This document shows positions 41,685-49,800 of a stretch of DNA of 64,000 nucleotides, one piece after another. The notes beneath the pieces were generated by a model. That model saw only the letters and a program-made list of their open reading frames with translations. It was not told the origin of the DNA and ran no database searches. The position numbers and the translations under genes are program-made. The DNA is taken from assembly GCF_000452705.1 (NCBI RefSeq), contig NZ_CP007014.1, positions 4,866,501 to 4,930,500 on the forward strand, given 5' to 3'. Source of the DNA: Pseudomonas syringae CC1557 (GTDB lineage Bacteria > Pseudomonadota > Gammaproteobacteria > Pseudomonadales > Pseudomonadaceae). Each line of letters opens with the position of its first letter. Within the stretch, counting starts at the first letter, position 1.

Positions 41685-41814
41685 TTACATAAGACTCTTG
41701 CAAAAATGAGCGTTGCGATACCGATCAGAAACCAGCGACCCCAGGGGTCAACATCACAACAGCCCGCACAAACAGTTTTGCAAGAGACTCACCTGCCTCT
41801 CTACCTCTACAAAC

Positions 41815-41844
41815 AAAAAAGCCCCGTCGCAAGACAGGGCTTTT
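41815..41844 (-). terminator. terminator (or attenuator) after rpmA
   Basis: AGCCCTGTC-TTGC-GACGGGGCT hairpin followed by six Ts on the minus strand, 14 nt after the rpmA stop. obgE is the next gene, so it may only lower read-through. Confidence 0.88.
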
Positions 41845-41858
41845 AAGCAACTGCGTGA

Positions 41859-42134
41859 TTACGCTGCGGAGACTTCAGTCTTCGGAACGATGCTCACGTA
41901 GCGGCGACCGAAGGCGCCCTTGACTTGAAACTTGATCACGCCTTCCACTTTCGCGAACAGGGTGTGATCCTTGCCCATGCCAACGCCGTAGCCAGCGTGG
42001 AATTGGGTACCGCGCTGACGCACGATGATGTTGCCAGGGATGATAGCCTGGCCGCCATACATCTTCACGCCAAGGCGTTTGGCTTCTGAGTCGCGCCCGT
42101 TACGGGTACTACCACCAGCTTTTTTGTGAGCCAT
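41859..42134 (-). CDS. rpmA: 50S ribosomal protein L27
   Basis: A 91-aa protein whose N-terminal tail reaches the peptidyl-transferase centre. The full family sequence is present ([20 protein letters not shown], then [15 protein letters not shown] and [13 protein letters not shown]). It follows rplU after 32 nt. Confidence 0.99.
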   Translation of the reverse strand: MAHKKAGGSTRNGRDSEAKRLGVKMYGGQAIIPGNIIVRQRGTQFHAGYGVGMGKDHTLFAKVEGVIKFQVKGAFGRRYVSIVPKTEVSAA

Positions 42135-42166
42135 GAGTCAATTCTCCAAATGAGGATTAGGCTGAA

Positions 42167-42478
42167 TTAAGCCTGAATACCTGTAATTTTGATCTCGGTG
42201 TACCACTGGCGGTGGCCCATGCGCTTCATGTGGTGCTTACGACGACGGAACTTGATGATACGAACCTTGTCGTGACGACCTTGCGAGATCACTTCAGCCA
42301 CAACAGTGGCGCCAGCAACAACCGGAGCACCGATGTTGACGTCGTCGCCATTGCCAACCAGCAGAACGCGGTCGAAAGTGACGGATTCGCCAGTAGCGAT
42401 TTCCAGTTTTTCAATTTTCAGGTATTCACCTGGGGCGACTTTGTACTGCTTGCCACCGGTAACAATTACTGCGTACAT
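42167..42478 (-). CDS. rplU: 50S ribosomal protein L21
   Basis: A 103-aa L21, normal length, which binds 23S rRNA. It begins [20 protein letters not shown] and ends [17 protein letters not shown], then [12 protein letters not shown]. The ATG at 42478 is used; the open frame extends further but adds no L21 sequence. First gene of rplU-rpmA-(obgE), with its promoter 132-160 nt upstream. Confidence 0.99.
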   Translation of the reverse strand: MYAVIVTGGKQYKVAPGEYLKIEKLEIATGESVTFDRVLLVGNGDDVNIGAPVVAGATVVAEVISQGRHDKVRIIKFRRRKHHMKRMGHRQWYTEIKITGIQA

Positions 42479-42609
42479 GGTATTTCTCCGAAAATCCTGC
42501 TCACCCAGCTCTTTATAAGAAGAGTATTGGCTGGCATGGCTGCATGGGGCTGGAACGGCCCGTTTGCATTGCGTAAGGCAGGTGCTGCCCAGGAAAGTTA
42601 GGGTGCGCG

Positions 42610-42638
42610 ATTGTACGCAAGGCAATCATGGGTTGCAA
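42610..42638 (-). promoter_or_regulatory. rplU promoter
   Basis: On the minus strand TTGCAA (42633-42638), 17-nt spacer, TACAAT (42610-42615), about 130 nt before the rplU ATG, which gives a long 5' leader. Confidence 0.65.
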
Positions 42639-42656
42639 GAGGCGGGTCGTCATACC

Positions 42657-42685
42657 TTGACACGCTCTAGCCCGCAACCTAGCAT
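42657..42685 (+). promoter_or_regulatory. ispB promoter
   Basis: TTGACA (42657-42662), 17-nt spacer, TAGCAT (42680-42685), 33 nt before the ispB ATG. It points away from the rplU promoter 19 bp to its left. Confidence 0.75.
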
Positions 42686-42717
42686 GCGGCGCAACCTATC
42701 CGGAGCACGTGTCGCTG

Positions 42718-43686
42718 ATGCAACCCCAAGCCTTCTACCGCACGGTGGCGGACGACTTTAGTGCCGTTGACCTTATCATCAAAAAGCAACTGACGTCGCG
42801 CGTACCGCTGGTTTCCAAGATCGGCGATTACATCACGTCGGCCGGCGGCAAACGCCTGCGTCCGCTGCTGGTGCTGTTGTGTGGCAAGGCCCTGGGCCGT
42901 GAAGGCGACGATGTTCGCCTGCTGGCCGCCACCATCGAGTTCCTGCACACCGCCACGCTGCTGCACGACGATGTCGTTGACATGTCCGGCATGCGTCGTG
43001 GGCGCTCTACCGCCAACGCACTGTGGGGCAACGCGCCCAGCGTGCTGGTCGGCGACTTCCTTTATTCCCGCTCGTTCGAAATGATGGTCGAGCTGGGTTC
43101 GATGGACGTCATGAGAATTCTTTCCAAGGCAACCCGCGTGATTGCCGAGGGCGAAGTCCTGCAACTCTCCAAGATCCGCGACGCCAGCACCACCGAAGAA
43201 ACGTATATGGAAGTGATTCGCGGCAAGACAGCCATGCTGTTCGAAGCCTCGACCCACAGCGCCGCCGCCCTGTGCAATGCCTCTGACACGCAGACTGAAG
43301 CCTTGCGCACCTTCGGCGATCACCTGGGTGTGGCCTTCCAGCTGGTTGACGATCTGCTCGACTACCTCGGTGATGCCGAAACGCTGGGCAAGAACGTTGG
43401 TGACGATCTGGCCGAAGGCAAGCCTACCCTGCCGCTGATCTACACCATGCGCGAAGGCAGCCCCGAGCAAGCCGCGCTGGTTCGTCAGGCTATTCAGAAA
43501 GGTGGCCTGGAAGATCTGGAAAGCATCCGCAATGCCGTGGAAAGCGCCGGTGCGCTGGATTACACCGCACGCCTGGCCCGCGACTATGCCGCGCGCGCCA
43601 TTGCCTGCCTTGAAGCCCTTCCGCCCAGCGAATACCGCGATGCACTGGTCGAGCTGAGTGAGTTTGCGGTCGCCCGCACGCACTGA
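42718..43686 (+). CDS. ispB: octaprenyl/polyprenyl diphosphate synthase
   Basis: A 322-aa trans-prenyltransferase that makes the side chain of ubiquinone, using IPP from the MEP pathway completed by IspH. The first and second Asp-rich motifs are LLHDDVVDMSGMRRGR (DDxxD, about residue 82) and QLVDDLLDYLGD (about 210). GGKRLRPLLVLLCGKALG is the usual lead-in. The ATG at 42718 gives MQPQAFYRTVADDFSAVD, the known start; a GTG three codons upstream is too close to the Shine-Dalgarno-like GGAGC. Confidence 0.97.
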   Translation: MQPQAFYRTVADDFSAVDLIIKKQLTSRVPLVSKIGDYITSAGGKRLRPLLVLLCGKALGREGDDVRLLAATIEFLHTATLLHDDVVDMSGMRRGRSTANALWGNAPSVLVGDFLYSRSFEMMVELGSMDVMRILSKATRVIAEGEVLQLSKIRDASTTEETYMEVIRGKTAMLFEASTHSAAALCNASDTQTEALRTFGDHLGVAFQLVDDLLDYLGDAETLGKNVGDDLAEGKPTLPLIYTMREGSPEQAALVRQAIQKGGLEDLESIRNAVESAGALDYTARLARDYAARAIACLEALPPSEYRDALVELSEFAVARTH

Positions 43687-43775
43687 TCGCATGCAGTTGC
43701 AACCAGAAGCCCGTCCAGTGTGACGGGCTTTCTTTTACCTGACATAAACTGACCTGAATCAACCATCCAGCACAA

Positions 43776-43834
43776 AATGAGAATTAATCTCAATAGTGCC
43801 TTGCTATTATTCCAATAGGAATTATTCTCATCTA
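43776..43834 (+). promoter_or_regulatory. two Fur-box-like sequences
   Basis: AATGAGAATTAATCTCAAT (43776-43794) is a near-palindromic Fur-type box. A second related stretch, ATAGGAATTATTCTCATC (about 43815-43832), lies just downstream. A -10-like TATTAT falls between them. They precede the small gene at 43856, whose PAO1 counterpart (PA4570) is known to respond to iron. Confidence 0.65.
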
Positions 43835-43855
43835 ACCGAACACAGGAGATGAGAC

Positions 43856-44098
43856 ATGACTTATTTGATCGATGCATGGCTGGACCGCCCCCACCCTTAC
43901 CTGAGAATTCTGCACCGCGAGACCGGCGAGGTGTGTGCCGTTCTGGAAGAGGAAGCTCTGGAGGAGTTGCGTGATCAGGGAGACCTGGACGTTTACAGTC
44001 TGAGTTCGAGCGAGCCGCTGGTGCTCAAGGAGATGGTGCGCAATCTGTTTCTATTCTGTTATGCGCGGGCGTTGCGCCCCATGGGTGAGTTGCACTGA
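43856..44098 (+). CDS. small conserved protein, PA4570-like, probably iron-regulated
   Basis: An 80-aa acidic cytoplasmic protein without recognised domain, similar in place and size to PA4570 of P. aeruginosa. It starts MTYLIDAWLDRPHPYLRILH and has a helical, acidic middle (EEEALEELRDQGDLD). AGGAG lies 9 nt before the ATG. Fur-box-like sequences upstream suggest expression under iron limitation. Function unknown. A 13-bp perfect hairpin follows between it and fklB. Confidence 0.8.
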   Translation: MTYLIDAWLDRPHPYLRILHRETGEVCAVLEEEALEELRDQGDLDVYSLSSSEPLVLKEMVRNLFLFCYARALRPMGELH

Positions 44099-44123
44099 GC
44101 ATGAAGCATCAGCACAACCCCGC

Positions 44124-44154
44124 CGCTGAACGAATCAGCTCGATTCGTTCAGCG
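44124..44154. terminator. 13-bp perfect hairpin between convergent genes
   Basis: CGCTGAACGAATC pairs with GATTCGTTCAGCG over a 5-nt loop. It lies between the ends of the PA4570-like gene and fklB. No strong T-run follows on either side, so it may be a bidirectional, U-poor terminator. Confidence 0.55.
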
Positions 44155-44177
44155 ACCTTCTGTACCGAACGGGTCGA

Positions 44178-44795
44178 TTACAGAACGTCGAGCAGTTCCA
44201 CATCAAACACCAGCACGCTGTGCGGTGCGATGCTGCCAACGCCCTGCGCGCCGTAAGCCAGTTCGCTCGGCACGTACAGACGCCATTTGCTGCCAGCGTT
44301 CATCAATTGCAGTGCTTCGGTCCAGCCAGCGATCACGCCGCTGACCGGGAATTCGGCCGGCTCGCCACGATCGTAGGAGCTGTCGAACACATTGCCGTCG
44401 ATCAGCGTGCCGTGGTAATGAACGCGTACCTGGTCCTCACGGGTTGGCTTGGCGCCTTCACCAGCGGTCAGCACTTCAAACTGAAGACCCGACGCCAGAG
44501 TGGTCACGCCTTCGCGCTTGGCATTTTCAGCCAGATAAGCCTTGCCAGCGCCAGCAGCCTGTTCAGCCTTGGCAGCCGCTTCGGCCTGCATGATTTCACG
44601 GATGACCTTGAAGCTGGCGGACATTTCTTCCTGACCGACACGGCTTGGCTGACCGCCAAAGGCATCGCGCAGACCTGCAACGATGGCTTCCAGATCAACG
44701 CCCGGTGGCGGGTTGTCGCGCAACTGGTCGCCCAACTGACGGCCAATGCCGTAGCTGACGCGGGTTTCGTCGGTGGACAGATTGACTTCGGACAT
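44178..44795 (-). CDS. fklB: FKBP-type peptidyl-prolyl isomerase FklB
   Basis: A 205-aa FKBP isomerase with an N-terminal dimerisation domain (DETRVSYGIGRQLGDQL, then a helical part to about 105) and a C-terminal FKBP domain (VRVHYHGTLIDGNVFDSSYDRGEPAEFPVSGVIAGWTEALQLM, AYGAQGVGSIAPHSVLVFDVELLDVL). No signal peptide is evident from the ATG at 44795, so it is probably cytoplasmic like E. coli FklB. The longer frame to 44882 carries no helpful leader. Confidence 0.93.
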   Translation of the reverse strand: MSEVNLSTDETRVSYGIGRQLGDQLRDNPPPGVDLEAIVAGLRDAFGGQPSRVGQEEMSASFKVIREIMQAEAAAKAEQAAGAGKAYLAENAKREGVTTLASGLQFEVLTAGEGAKPTREDQVRVHYHGTLIDGNVFDSSYDRGEPAEFPVSGVIAGWTEALQLMNAGSKWRLYVPSELAYGAQGVGSIAPHSVLVFDVELLDVL

Positions 44796-44948
44796 GACAC
44801 TGCTCCGCAAAGGGGCACGCAGTCGGTAATCGCGTAAAACCTCAACGGTCACCACGATGTACCCTGATGCGCCCCGAACCAAAAGGCCGAGCAGCCTAGC
44901 ACAGTTGGCCGGACGAGCCCTATCACAGCAGCGATCGAACGCTGACTG

Positions 44949-45257
44949 TCAGGACCATGAGGAGTGAAAAGAGATCGGCATGCGCATCTCCGAGCGATCG
45001 TTGACCGGCATACCACACAGCTCGTCATGCACGACGCAATGCACCAGATAAAACGGCACCACCGGAAAATCCTTCAGCATATCCCTCGCGTGCTCCACCG
45101 AACGCAGGTGCAGGGTCTTGCCTGCCGGGTCCTTGAGCATCACCGAGGTGCCATTCATACGCACATCCAGCAGATAAATACCGCCTTCAAGGGAAATCAG
45201 GTTCAACTCCTCGACCCGCCCGGCCTGGGCATGGCTGGCCAATTCCTGATAATTCAT
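44949..45257 (-). CDS. conserved protein, PA4573-like (DUF6482-type)
   Basis: A 102-aa cytoplasmic protein conserved in pseudomonads at this place. It starts MNYQELASHAQAGRVEELNL and contains the FYLVHCVVHDELCGM segment with two cysteines. The ATG at 45257 is preferred to the open frame at 45323. The DUF number is from memory. Function unknown. Confidence 0.8.
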   Translation of the reverse strand: MNYQELASHAQAGRVEELNLISLEGGIYLLDVRMNGTSVMLKDPAGKTLHLRSVEHARDMLKDFPVVPFYLVHCVVHDELCGMPVNDRSEMRMPISFHSSWS

Positions 45258-45391
45258 GATCGAACCTCCTGCGCTGCATGTTAAGCATCGGAATGGACTT
45301 TTTACCGCATCGCCGGACAACATGCCAGAAAGCGGCTGCGTGCCCTTTCAGACCTGACAGGCCATCGCACAGCGGGCGGCCGGGTCAGGCC

Positions 45392-45886
45392 TCAATGCTC
45401 GTGCTTGGTCAGTTTGTCCAGATAGCCCATCGCAAATGCCGATATCACGAAAGTCATGTGGATAATCACGTACCACATCAGGTATTCCGGCTTGATGTTG
45501 GTGGCATCCATGAACACCCGCAGCAGGTGAATAGAGGAAATCGCCACGATGGAGGCCGCGACTTTCATCTTCAGCGAAGACGAGTCCATGGTCCCCAGCC
45601 AGTTGAGCTTTTCCTTGTCCTCATCGATGTCCAGTTGCGAGACGAAGTTCTCATAGCCGGAAATCATCACCATCACCAGCAAGCCACCGACCAGCGCCAT
45701 GTCGATCAACGACAGCAGCACCAGAATCAGATCGGCTTCGGCAAGCGAAAAAATGTTGGGAATGACGTGAAAGACTTCCTGGAAGAATTTGAGACACAAC
45801 GCCAGCAGGCCAAGGGAAAGACCGAAATAGATCGGCGCCAGCAGCCAGCGCGATGCGTACATGGCATTTTCAAAAAAACGTTCCAT
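45392..45886 (-). CDS. UPF0114 (YqhA/TIGR00645) membrane protein
   Basis: A 164-aa inner-membrane protein of the YqhA family, with four hydrophobic segments and the family start [20 protein letters not shown]. The acidic loop [11 protein letters not shown] and [20 protein letters not shown] are typical. It corresponds to PA4574. The ATG at 45886 is chosen since [14 protein letters not shown] is the usual start. Function unknown. Confidence 0.93.
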   Translation of the reverse strand: MERFFENAMYASRWLLAPIYFGLSLGLLALCLKFFQEVFHVIPNIFSLAEADLILVLLSLIDMALVGGLLVMVMISGYENFVSQLDIDEDKEKLNWLGTMDSSSLKMKVAASIVAISSIHLLRVFMDATNIKPEYLMWYVIIHMTFVISAFAMGYLDKLTKHEH

Positions 45887-46011
45887 TGAAACTCGCAAGG
45901 TGTTTTGAAAGGACGGGCGAGTATATCAGCGGGGAAGCGCGGCTCTGACGATGCGACAAAATATCGCACTTGGCACATCACCATGATTTCGGAATACAGG
46001 CCGGCGAATGA

Positions 46012-46341
46012 TCAGAACTGCGATGATCGCTGGCAAAGCGACATATCGCTATTGATGCGCCGCAGTTCGGCCTGCATATGCAGGGACCAGATCGAAATAT
46101 TGTCTGTAGATCGATAGCCGTGCAGCGACAGGCTTTCAGTAATGGAGGTCAGCACTGACTGCGCAGAAGGCTGACCATTGAACGGCCCCTGGGCCTTGAT
46201 GGCAGACGGCTGCTCATCAGCCATGCCAGCGGCAAACAACAGCATCCATCGGTTGCTGTCACAAGGAAGCGGCCGAATGACACATTCAATACGGGTCATC
46301 AGCCCCAGACATTCTCGGGTAAGGCAAAGGCTACGCTGCAT
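46012..46341 (-). CDS. small conserved protein, PA4575-like
   Basis: A 109-aa protein with no recognised domain; the position fits PA4575. It starts MQRSLCLTRECLGLMTRIEC and has a middle DSNRWMLLFAAGMADEQPSA. AGGAG lies 6 nt before the ATG at 46341, which decides against the longer frame to 46398. No signal peptide or helix. Function unknown. Confidence 0.75.
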   Translation of the reverse strand: MQRSLCLTRECLGLMTRIECVIRPLPCDSNRWMLLFAAGMADEQPSAIKAQGPFNGQPSAQSVLTSITESLSLHGYRSTDNISIWSLHMQAELRRINSDMSLCQRSSQF

Positions 46342-46513
46342 AATGCGCTCCTGATCAGTACCGATATCCAGCTTCTCTCGAAGCAGAATATGCACCAATC
46401 CTCAAGGCCACGGCGGTCACAGCCAAGACTAGAGGAAAACTGCACTACGCGAAACATCACTGATGAACGGGGCCTGGCGACCTGTTTGCCACCCGGCCCG
46501 ATTCACACGGCTG

Positions 46514-48949
46514 TCAGAGCTTGAGTTCCGGCTGCAACTGCGCGGGCTCTTTTTCCAGTTCTTCCTTGAGATCTTCGTCGCTGAGCATTTCCGCAATGTC
46601 CCGCAGACGCTCCACCACCCGAGCGTTGACGCTGCCCTCGGGAAATTCGCCGTTCTCGTCCGGCGCACCCGCAGGCTCGCCGACCAGCAGGCTCAAGGCC
46701 TCATCTGCCTGACGAACTGCGTAGATATGGAATTGACCGTCGCGCACCGCCTGCACCAAACGCTCATCGAGCATCAGCGTGGTGACGTTGGCGTGCGGGA
46801 TAATTGCGCCCTGCTCACCCGTCAGCCCACGCGCCTCACAAAGCCGGAAGAAGCCTTCGATCTTCTCGTTGACCCCGCCCACCGCCTGCACCTCACCAAA
46901 CTGGTTGATGGACCCGGTGATTGCGAAGCACTGCTTGAGCGGCGTGCGTGACAGCGCCGAGATCAGCGTGCAGGCTTCGCCCAGCGACGCGCTGTCGCCG
47001 TCCACGTAACCGTAGGATTGCTCAAGCGCAATGCTCGCGGAAATCGCCAGCGGGAATTCCTGAGCGTAGCGGCTGCCCAGATAACCGGTGAGGATCATCA
47101 CGCCCTTGGAGTGGATCGGCTGCCCAAGGTTGACTTCGCGCTCGATGTCGACAATCCCGCTGCCACCGGGATAGACGGTCGCCGAAATACGCGCCGGAAC
47201 GCCGAAGGCTGAATCACCAACCTCCAGAACCGTCAGGCCGTTGCATTTGCCGACCGCGGCGCCATCGGTATCAATCAGGATCACGCCCGCCATCATGTCA
47301 TCGAGAATTCGTGCCGAGACCCGCCCGGTACGCGTGGCCTTGGCTTTCAGAGCACGCTCGATATGCCCGGCGTCAGTCTGATGATCGTTGGCCAGTTGAC
47401 GAATGAAGTCCGCCTCACTGACCAACTGGAACAGGTCACCGATACGCGCCGACAAACGCCCCTGATGTTCGGCCAGGCGAGCGCTATAGGTCGCCAGCCG
47501 CGCCACGGCGTCGGCCGTAAGCGGCGCCATGCCCTCTTCGGACGTACGGGTTTTCAGCAACTGCGCGAACTGCTCCAGGGTTTCGTCGACCATCGGGATT
47601 TCTTCGTCGAAATCGACCAGCACCCGAAACATCTCCTGAAAGTCAGGATCAAGGTCTTGCAGCGTGTAATACAGCGAGCGCGAACCAATGATGACGATCT
47701 TGACGCTCCACGGAATGACCTGCGGCGTCAGCGAGACGGTCGCCACACGGCCCAGCTCGCCCAAGGGCGACTCCATCTTCAGCTTGCGCGATTGCAGCGT
47801 GCGCTTGAGCGCATCCCAGACGAACGGCTCGCTGAGCATCTTCTCCGCTTCCAGAATCAGGAAGCCACCATTGGCACGGTGCAAGGCACCGGGGCGCAAC
47901 TGCCGATAAGTAGTGTAAAGCGCTCCCTGATCGGTGCTGTATTCAATGCGCCCGAACAGATTGTCGTACGTGGGGTGCTGCTCGAAAACCACCGGTGCGC
48001 CGCCGTCGTGGGTATGCCCGACGACCAGACTCGGGCTGTACTGTTCTTCCAGCACTTTACGCGCCTGGGCGTCGGTCTTGGCGTCATCGACCAGTTGCTC
48101 GACCACCGTTTTGAGCAGATACACCTGCATGGCTTGCAGATACGCGCAGACTGCAGCGTTTTCGGCGTACTTTTCCGACAGCGGCGCCAGCAGCGGTTGC
48201 AAGGTCAGGGTGATGGTTTCTTCGTTCAACTGCCGCAGCTGATTGCTCGACTCGCGCTTCCATTGCGGCAGGCTGGCCAACTCTTCGTTGAGGCGCTCCT
48301 CAAGGGCAGAAATGTCGTCATGGAAACGCTCGCGATCTGCCTCGGGCAGTTGCGAAAACTCGGCCTCGTCCAGCGCCTTGCCATCGGCCATCGGCGTGAA
48401 AGCGATGTTGGAACTGTCGCGATACAGCGCAATGTCCTTCTCCAGCGACAGGCGCTCGATGACATCCAGTGCCCGGTCATAACGCTGATTGAAAGCCCGA
48501 TCGATCGAGCTTTTCTTCTGCTGATAGGACGGGTGCTCGAACACAGCAGGGAACGTCACCAGCAGGTTGTCGATCAGGCCATTGATATCGGCCATGAAGG
48601 ACTGCGCGCTGCCCGGCGGCAATTCCAGCGCCTTGGGCTCGCGCGGCTCATCGAAATTATTGACATAGACCCAGTCGGACGGCGTCTGCATCCGCTTGGC
48701 TTCGGCCTTGAGGTAACGTTTGACGAACGAAAAACGGCCGGTGCCGGGCTCGCCCATGACGAACACATTGTAACCGGGACGCGGCATGGCAACGCCGAAC
48801 TGCAAGGCCTCGACGGCACGCTCCTGGCCAAGTACTCCGCGAAAGGGTTCAAGATCATTGGTGGTCGAAAAGCTGAACTGTTCAGCGGAAAACGGACGGG
48901 TCAGCGCATGTGGCGCCAGGCGTAGGTTGGCTGCGACAGAATCGGGCAT
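46514..48949 (-). CDS. Lon-like (LonB-type) ATP-dependent protease
   Basis: An 811-aa protein of the Lon-like AAA+ protease branch that lacks the usual Lon N-terminal domain; the place fits PA4576. The first ATPase motif reads MGEPGTGRFSFVKRYL (about residue 66), with Arg where Walker A normally has Lys. A long helical insertion follows (about 110-290), then FLILEAEKML as Walker B region. The C-terminal S16 protease domain has the catalytic Ser in YVDGDSASLGEACTLISAL and the catalytic Lys in GGVNEKIEGFFRLCE. The acidic tail ends EEPAQLQPELKL. Substrates are unknown. Confidence 0.93.
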   Translation of the reverse strand: MPDSVAANLRLAPHALTRPFSAEQFSFSTTNDLEPFRGVLGQERAVEALQFGVAMPRPGYNVFVMGEPGTGRFSFVKRYLKAEAKRMQTPSDWVYVNNFDEPREPKALELPPGSAQSFMADINGLIDNLLVTFPAVFEHPSYQQKKSSIDRAFNQRYDRALDVIERLSLEKDIALYRDSSNIAFTPMADGKALDEAEFSQLPEADRERFHDDISALEERLNEELASLPQWKRESSNQLRQLNEETITLTLQPLLAPLSEKYAENAAVCAYLQAMQVYLLKTVVEQLVDDAKTDAQARKVLEEQYSPSLVVGHTHDGGAPVVFEQHPTYDNLFGRIEYSTDQGALYTTYRQLRPGALHRANGGFLILEAEKMLSEPFVWDALKRTLQSRKLKMESPLGELGRVATVSLTPQVIPWSVKIVIIGSRSLYYTLQDLDPDFQEMFRVLVDFDEEIPMVDETLEQFAQLLKTRTSEEGMAPLTADAVARLATYSARLAEHQGRLSARIGDLFQLVSEADFIRQLANDHQTDAGHIERALKAKATRTGRVSARILDDMMAGVILIDTDGAAVGKCNGLTVLEVGDSAFGVPARISATVYPGGSGIVDIEREVNLGQPIHSKGVMILTGYLGSRYAQEFPLAISASIALEQSYGYVDGDSASLGEACTLISALSRTPLKQCFAITGSINQFGEVQAVGGVNEKIEGFFRLCEARGLTGEQGAIIPHANVTTLMLDERLVQAVRDGQFHIYAVRQADEALSLLVGEPAGAPDENGEFPEGSVNARVVERLRDIAEMLSDEDLKEELEKEPAQLQPELKL

Positions 48950-49225
48950 CAGTAATCCTTACATCAGGCGGGGCAGATGTCGGCATTCTGGCGCTCGCCG
49001 CACACGACTTGCAAGGCAGGAAAAGCCCGAATGTTTTTTAACGTCTTGAACGCTGCCGACAACACCTGCTAAAAAGTAATGGCGGGTAATAATCTGCGAC
49101 AAATGACGGAACCCTTGGAACCCGCCCAGGCTCCAAATGAAACAGGTGGTTATAAGATGACCAGCTGTCTTGATGTAGATACTCAAGAAACTCGACCCTT
49201 GGCTGAACTAAAAAGAGAAAAAGCT

Positions 49226-49714
49226 ATGAAACGGATTCTTCTTGGTACGCTCTTCGCCGCTGTATCCATCAACGCTATGGCTCAAGCCCCAGGTGGTCCT
49301 GACTGCGGTTGGGGCAATATGTTGTTTGAAGGCCAGCGCGGTACGCCAGCTCACTTCCTGGCTTCAACCACCAACGGCACCTCGGGTAACGCTACCTTCG
49401 GCATGACCTCCGGCACCAATGGTTGCTCGACCAACGGCGCACTGACCTACGGCGGCAAATCCTGGCTTGCCATGAACGGCATGATGGATGAACTCTCCAA
49501 GGACATGGCAATGGGTCAGGGCGAAGCACTGACGACCTACGCCGTGGTACTGGGCGTTGCTCCAGAAGATCGCGAGCACTTCGCGGCCGTCACTCACGAA
49601 CACTTCTCGCAAATTTTCAGCAAGGCCGACGCCACGGCTGAAGACGTTCACACCAACACCGTCAACGTTCTGAAAAACGACCCGACTCTGGCCAAGTACG
49701 CTACCCAGGCTTAA
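49226..49714 (+). CDS. DUF3015 secreted protein
   Basis: A 162-aa exported protein of the DUF3015 family (PF11220), restricted mainly to gammaproteobacteria. Sec signal MKRILLGTLFAAVSINAMAQ (cleavage after AMA). The mature part has DCGWGNMLFEGQRGTPAHFLAS and a later CSTNGALTYGGKSWLAMN, and ends in a helical region. The ATG at 49226 is chosen because the signal peptide starts there; the upstream frame from 49079 is not exported-like. Function unknown. Confidence 0.9.
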   Translation: MKRILLGTLFAAVSINAMAQAPGGPDCGWGNMLFEGQRGTPAHFLASTTNGTSGNATFGMTSGTNGCSTNGALTYGGKSWLAMNGMMDELSKDMAMGQGEALTTYAVVLGVAPEDREHFAAVTHEHFSQIFSKADATAEDVHTNTVNVLKNDPTLAKYATQA

Positions 49715-49723
49715 AGTTGTTCG

Positions 49724-49749
49724 CCCGCCCTTTCTTCGCAAAGGGCGGG
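49724..49749 (+). terminator. terminator after the DUF3015 gene
   Basis: CCCGCCCTTT pairs with AAAGGGCGGG over a 6-nt loop, 9 nt after the stop, followed by a T-poor ATCTGTTTCCC. Confidence 0.65.
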
Positions 49750-49800
49750 ATCTGTTTCCCTGACTGCTTCTGACTTCCCCTGACTAGTTGCCTGCCCTCT

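Noticed and set aside
47363..48925. 520-codon open frame opposite the Lon-like gene
   Set aside because: Antisense shadow with no ribosome-binding site or family match.
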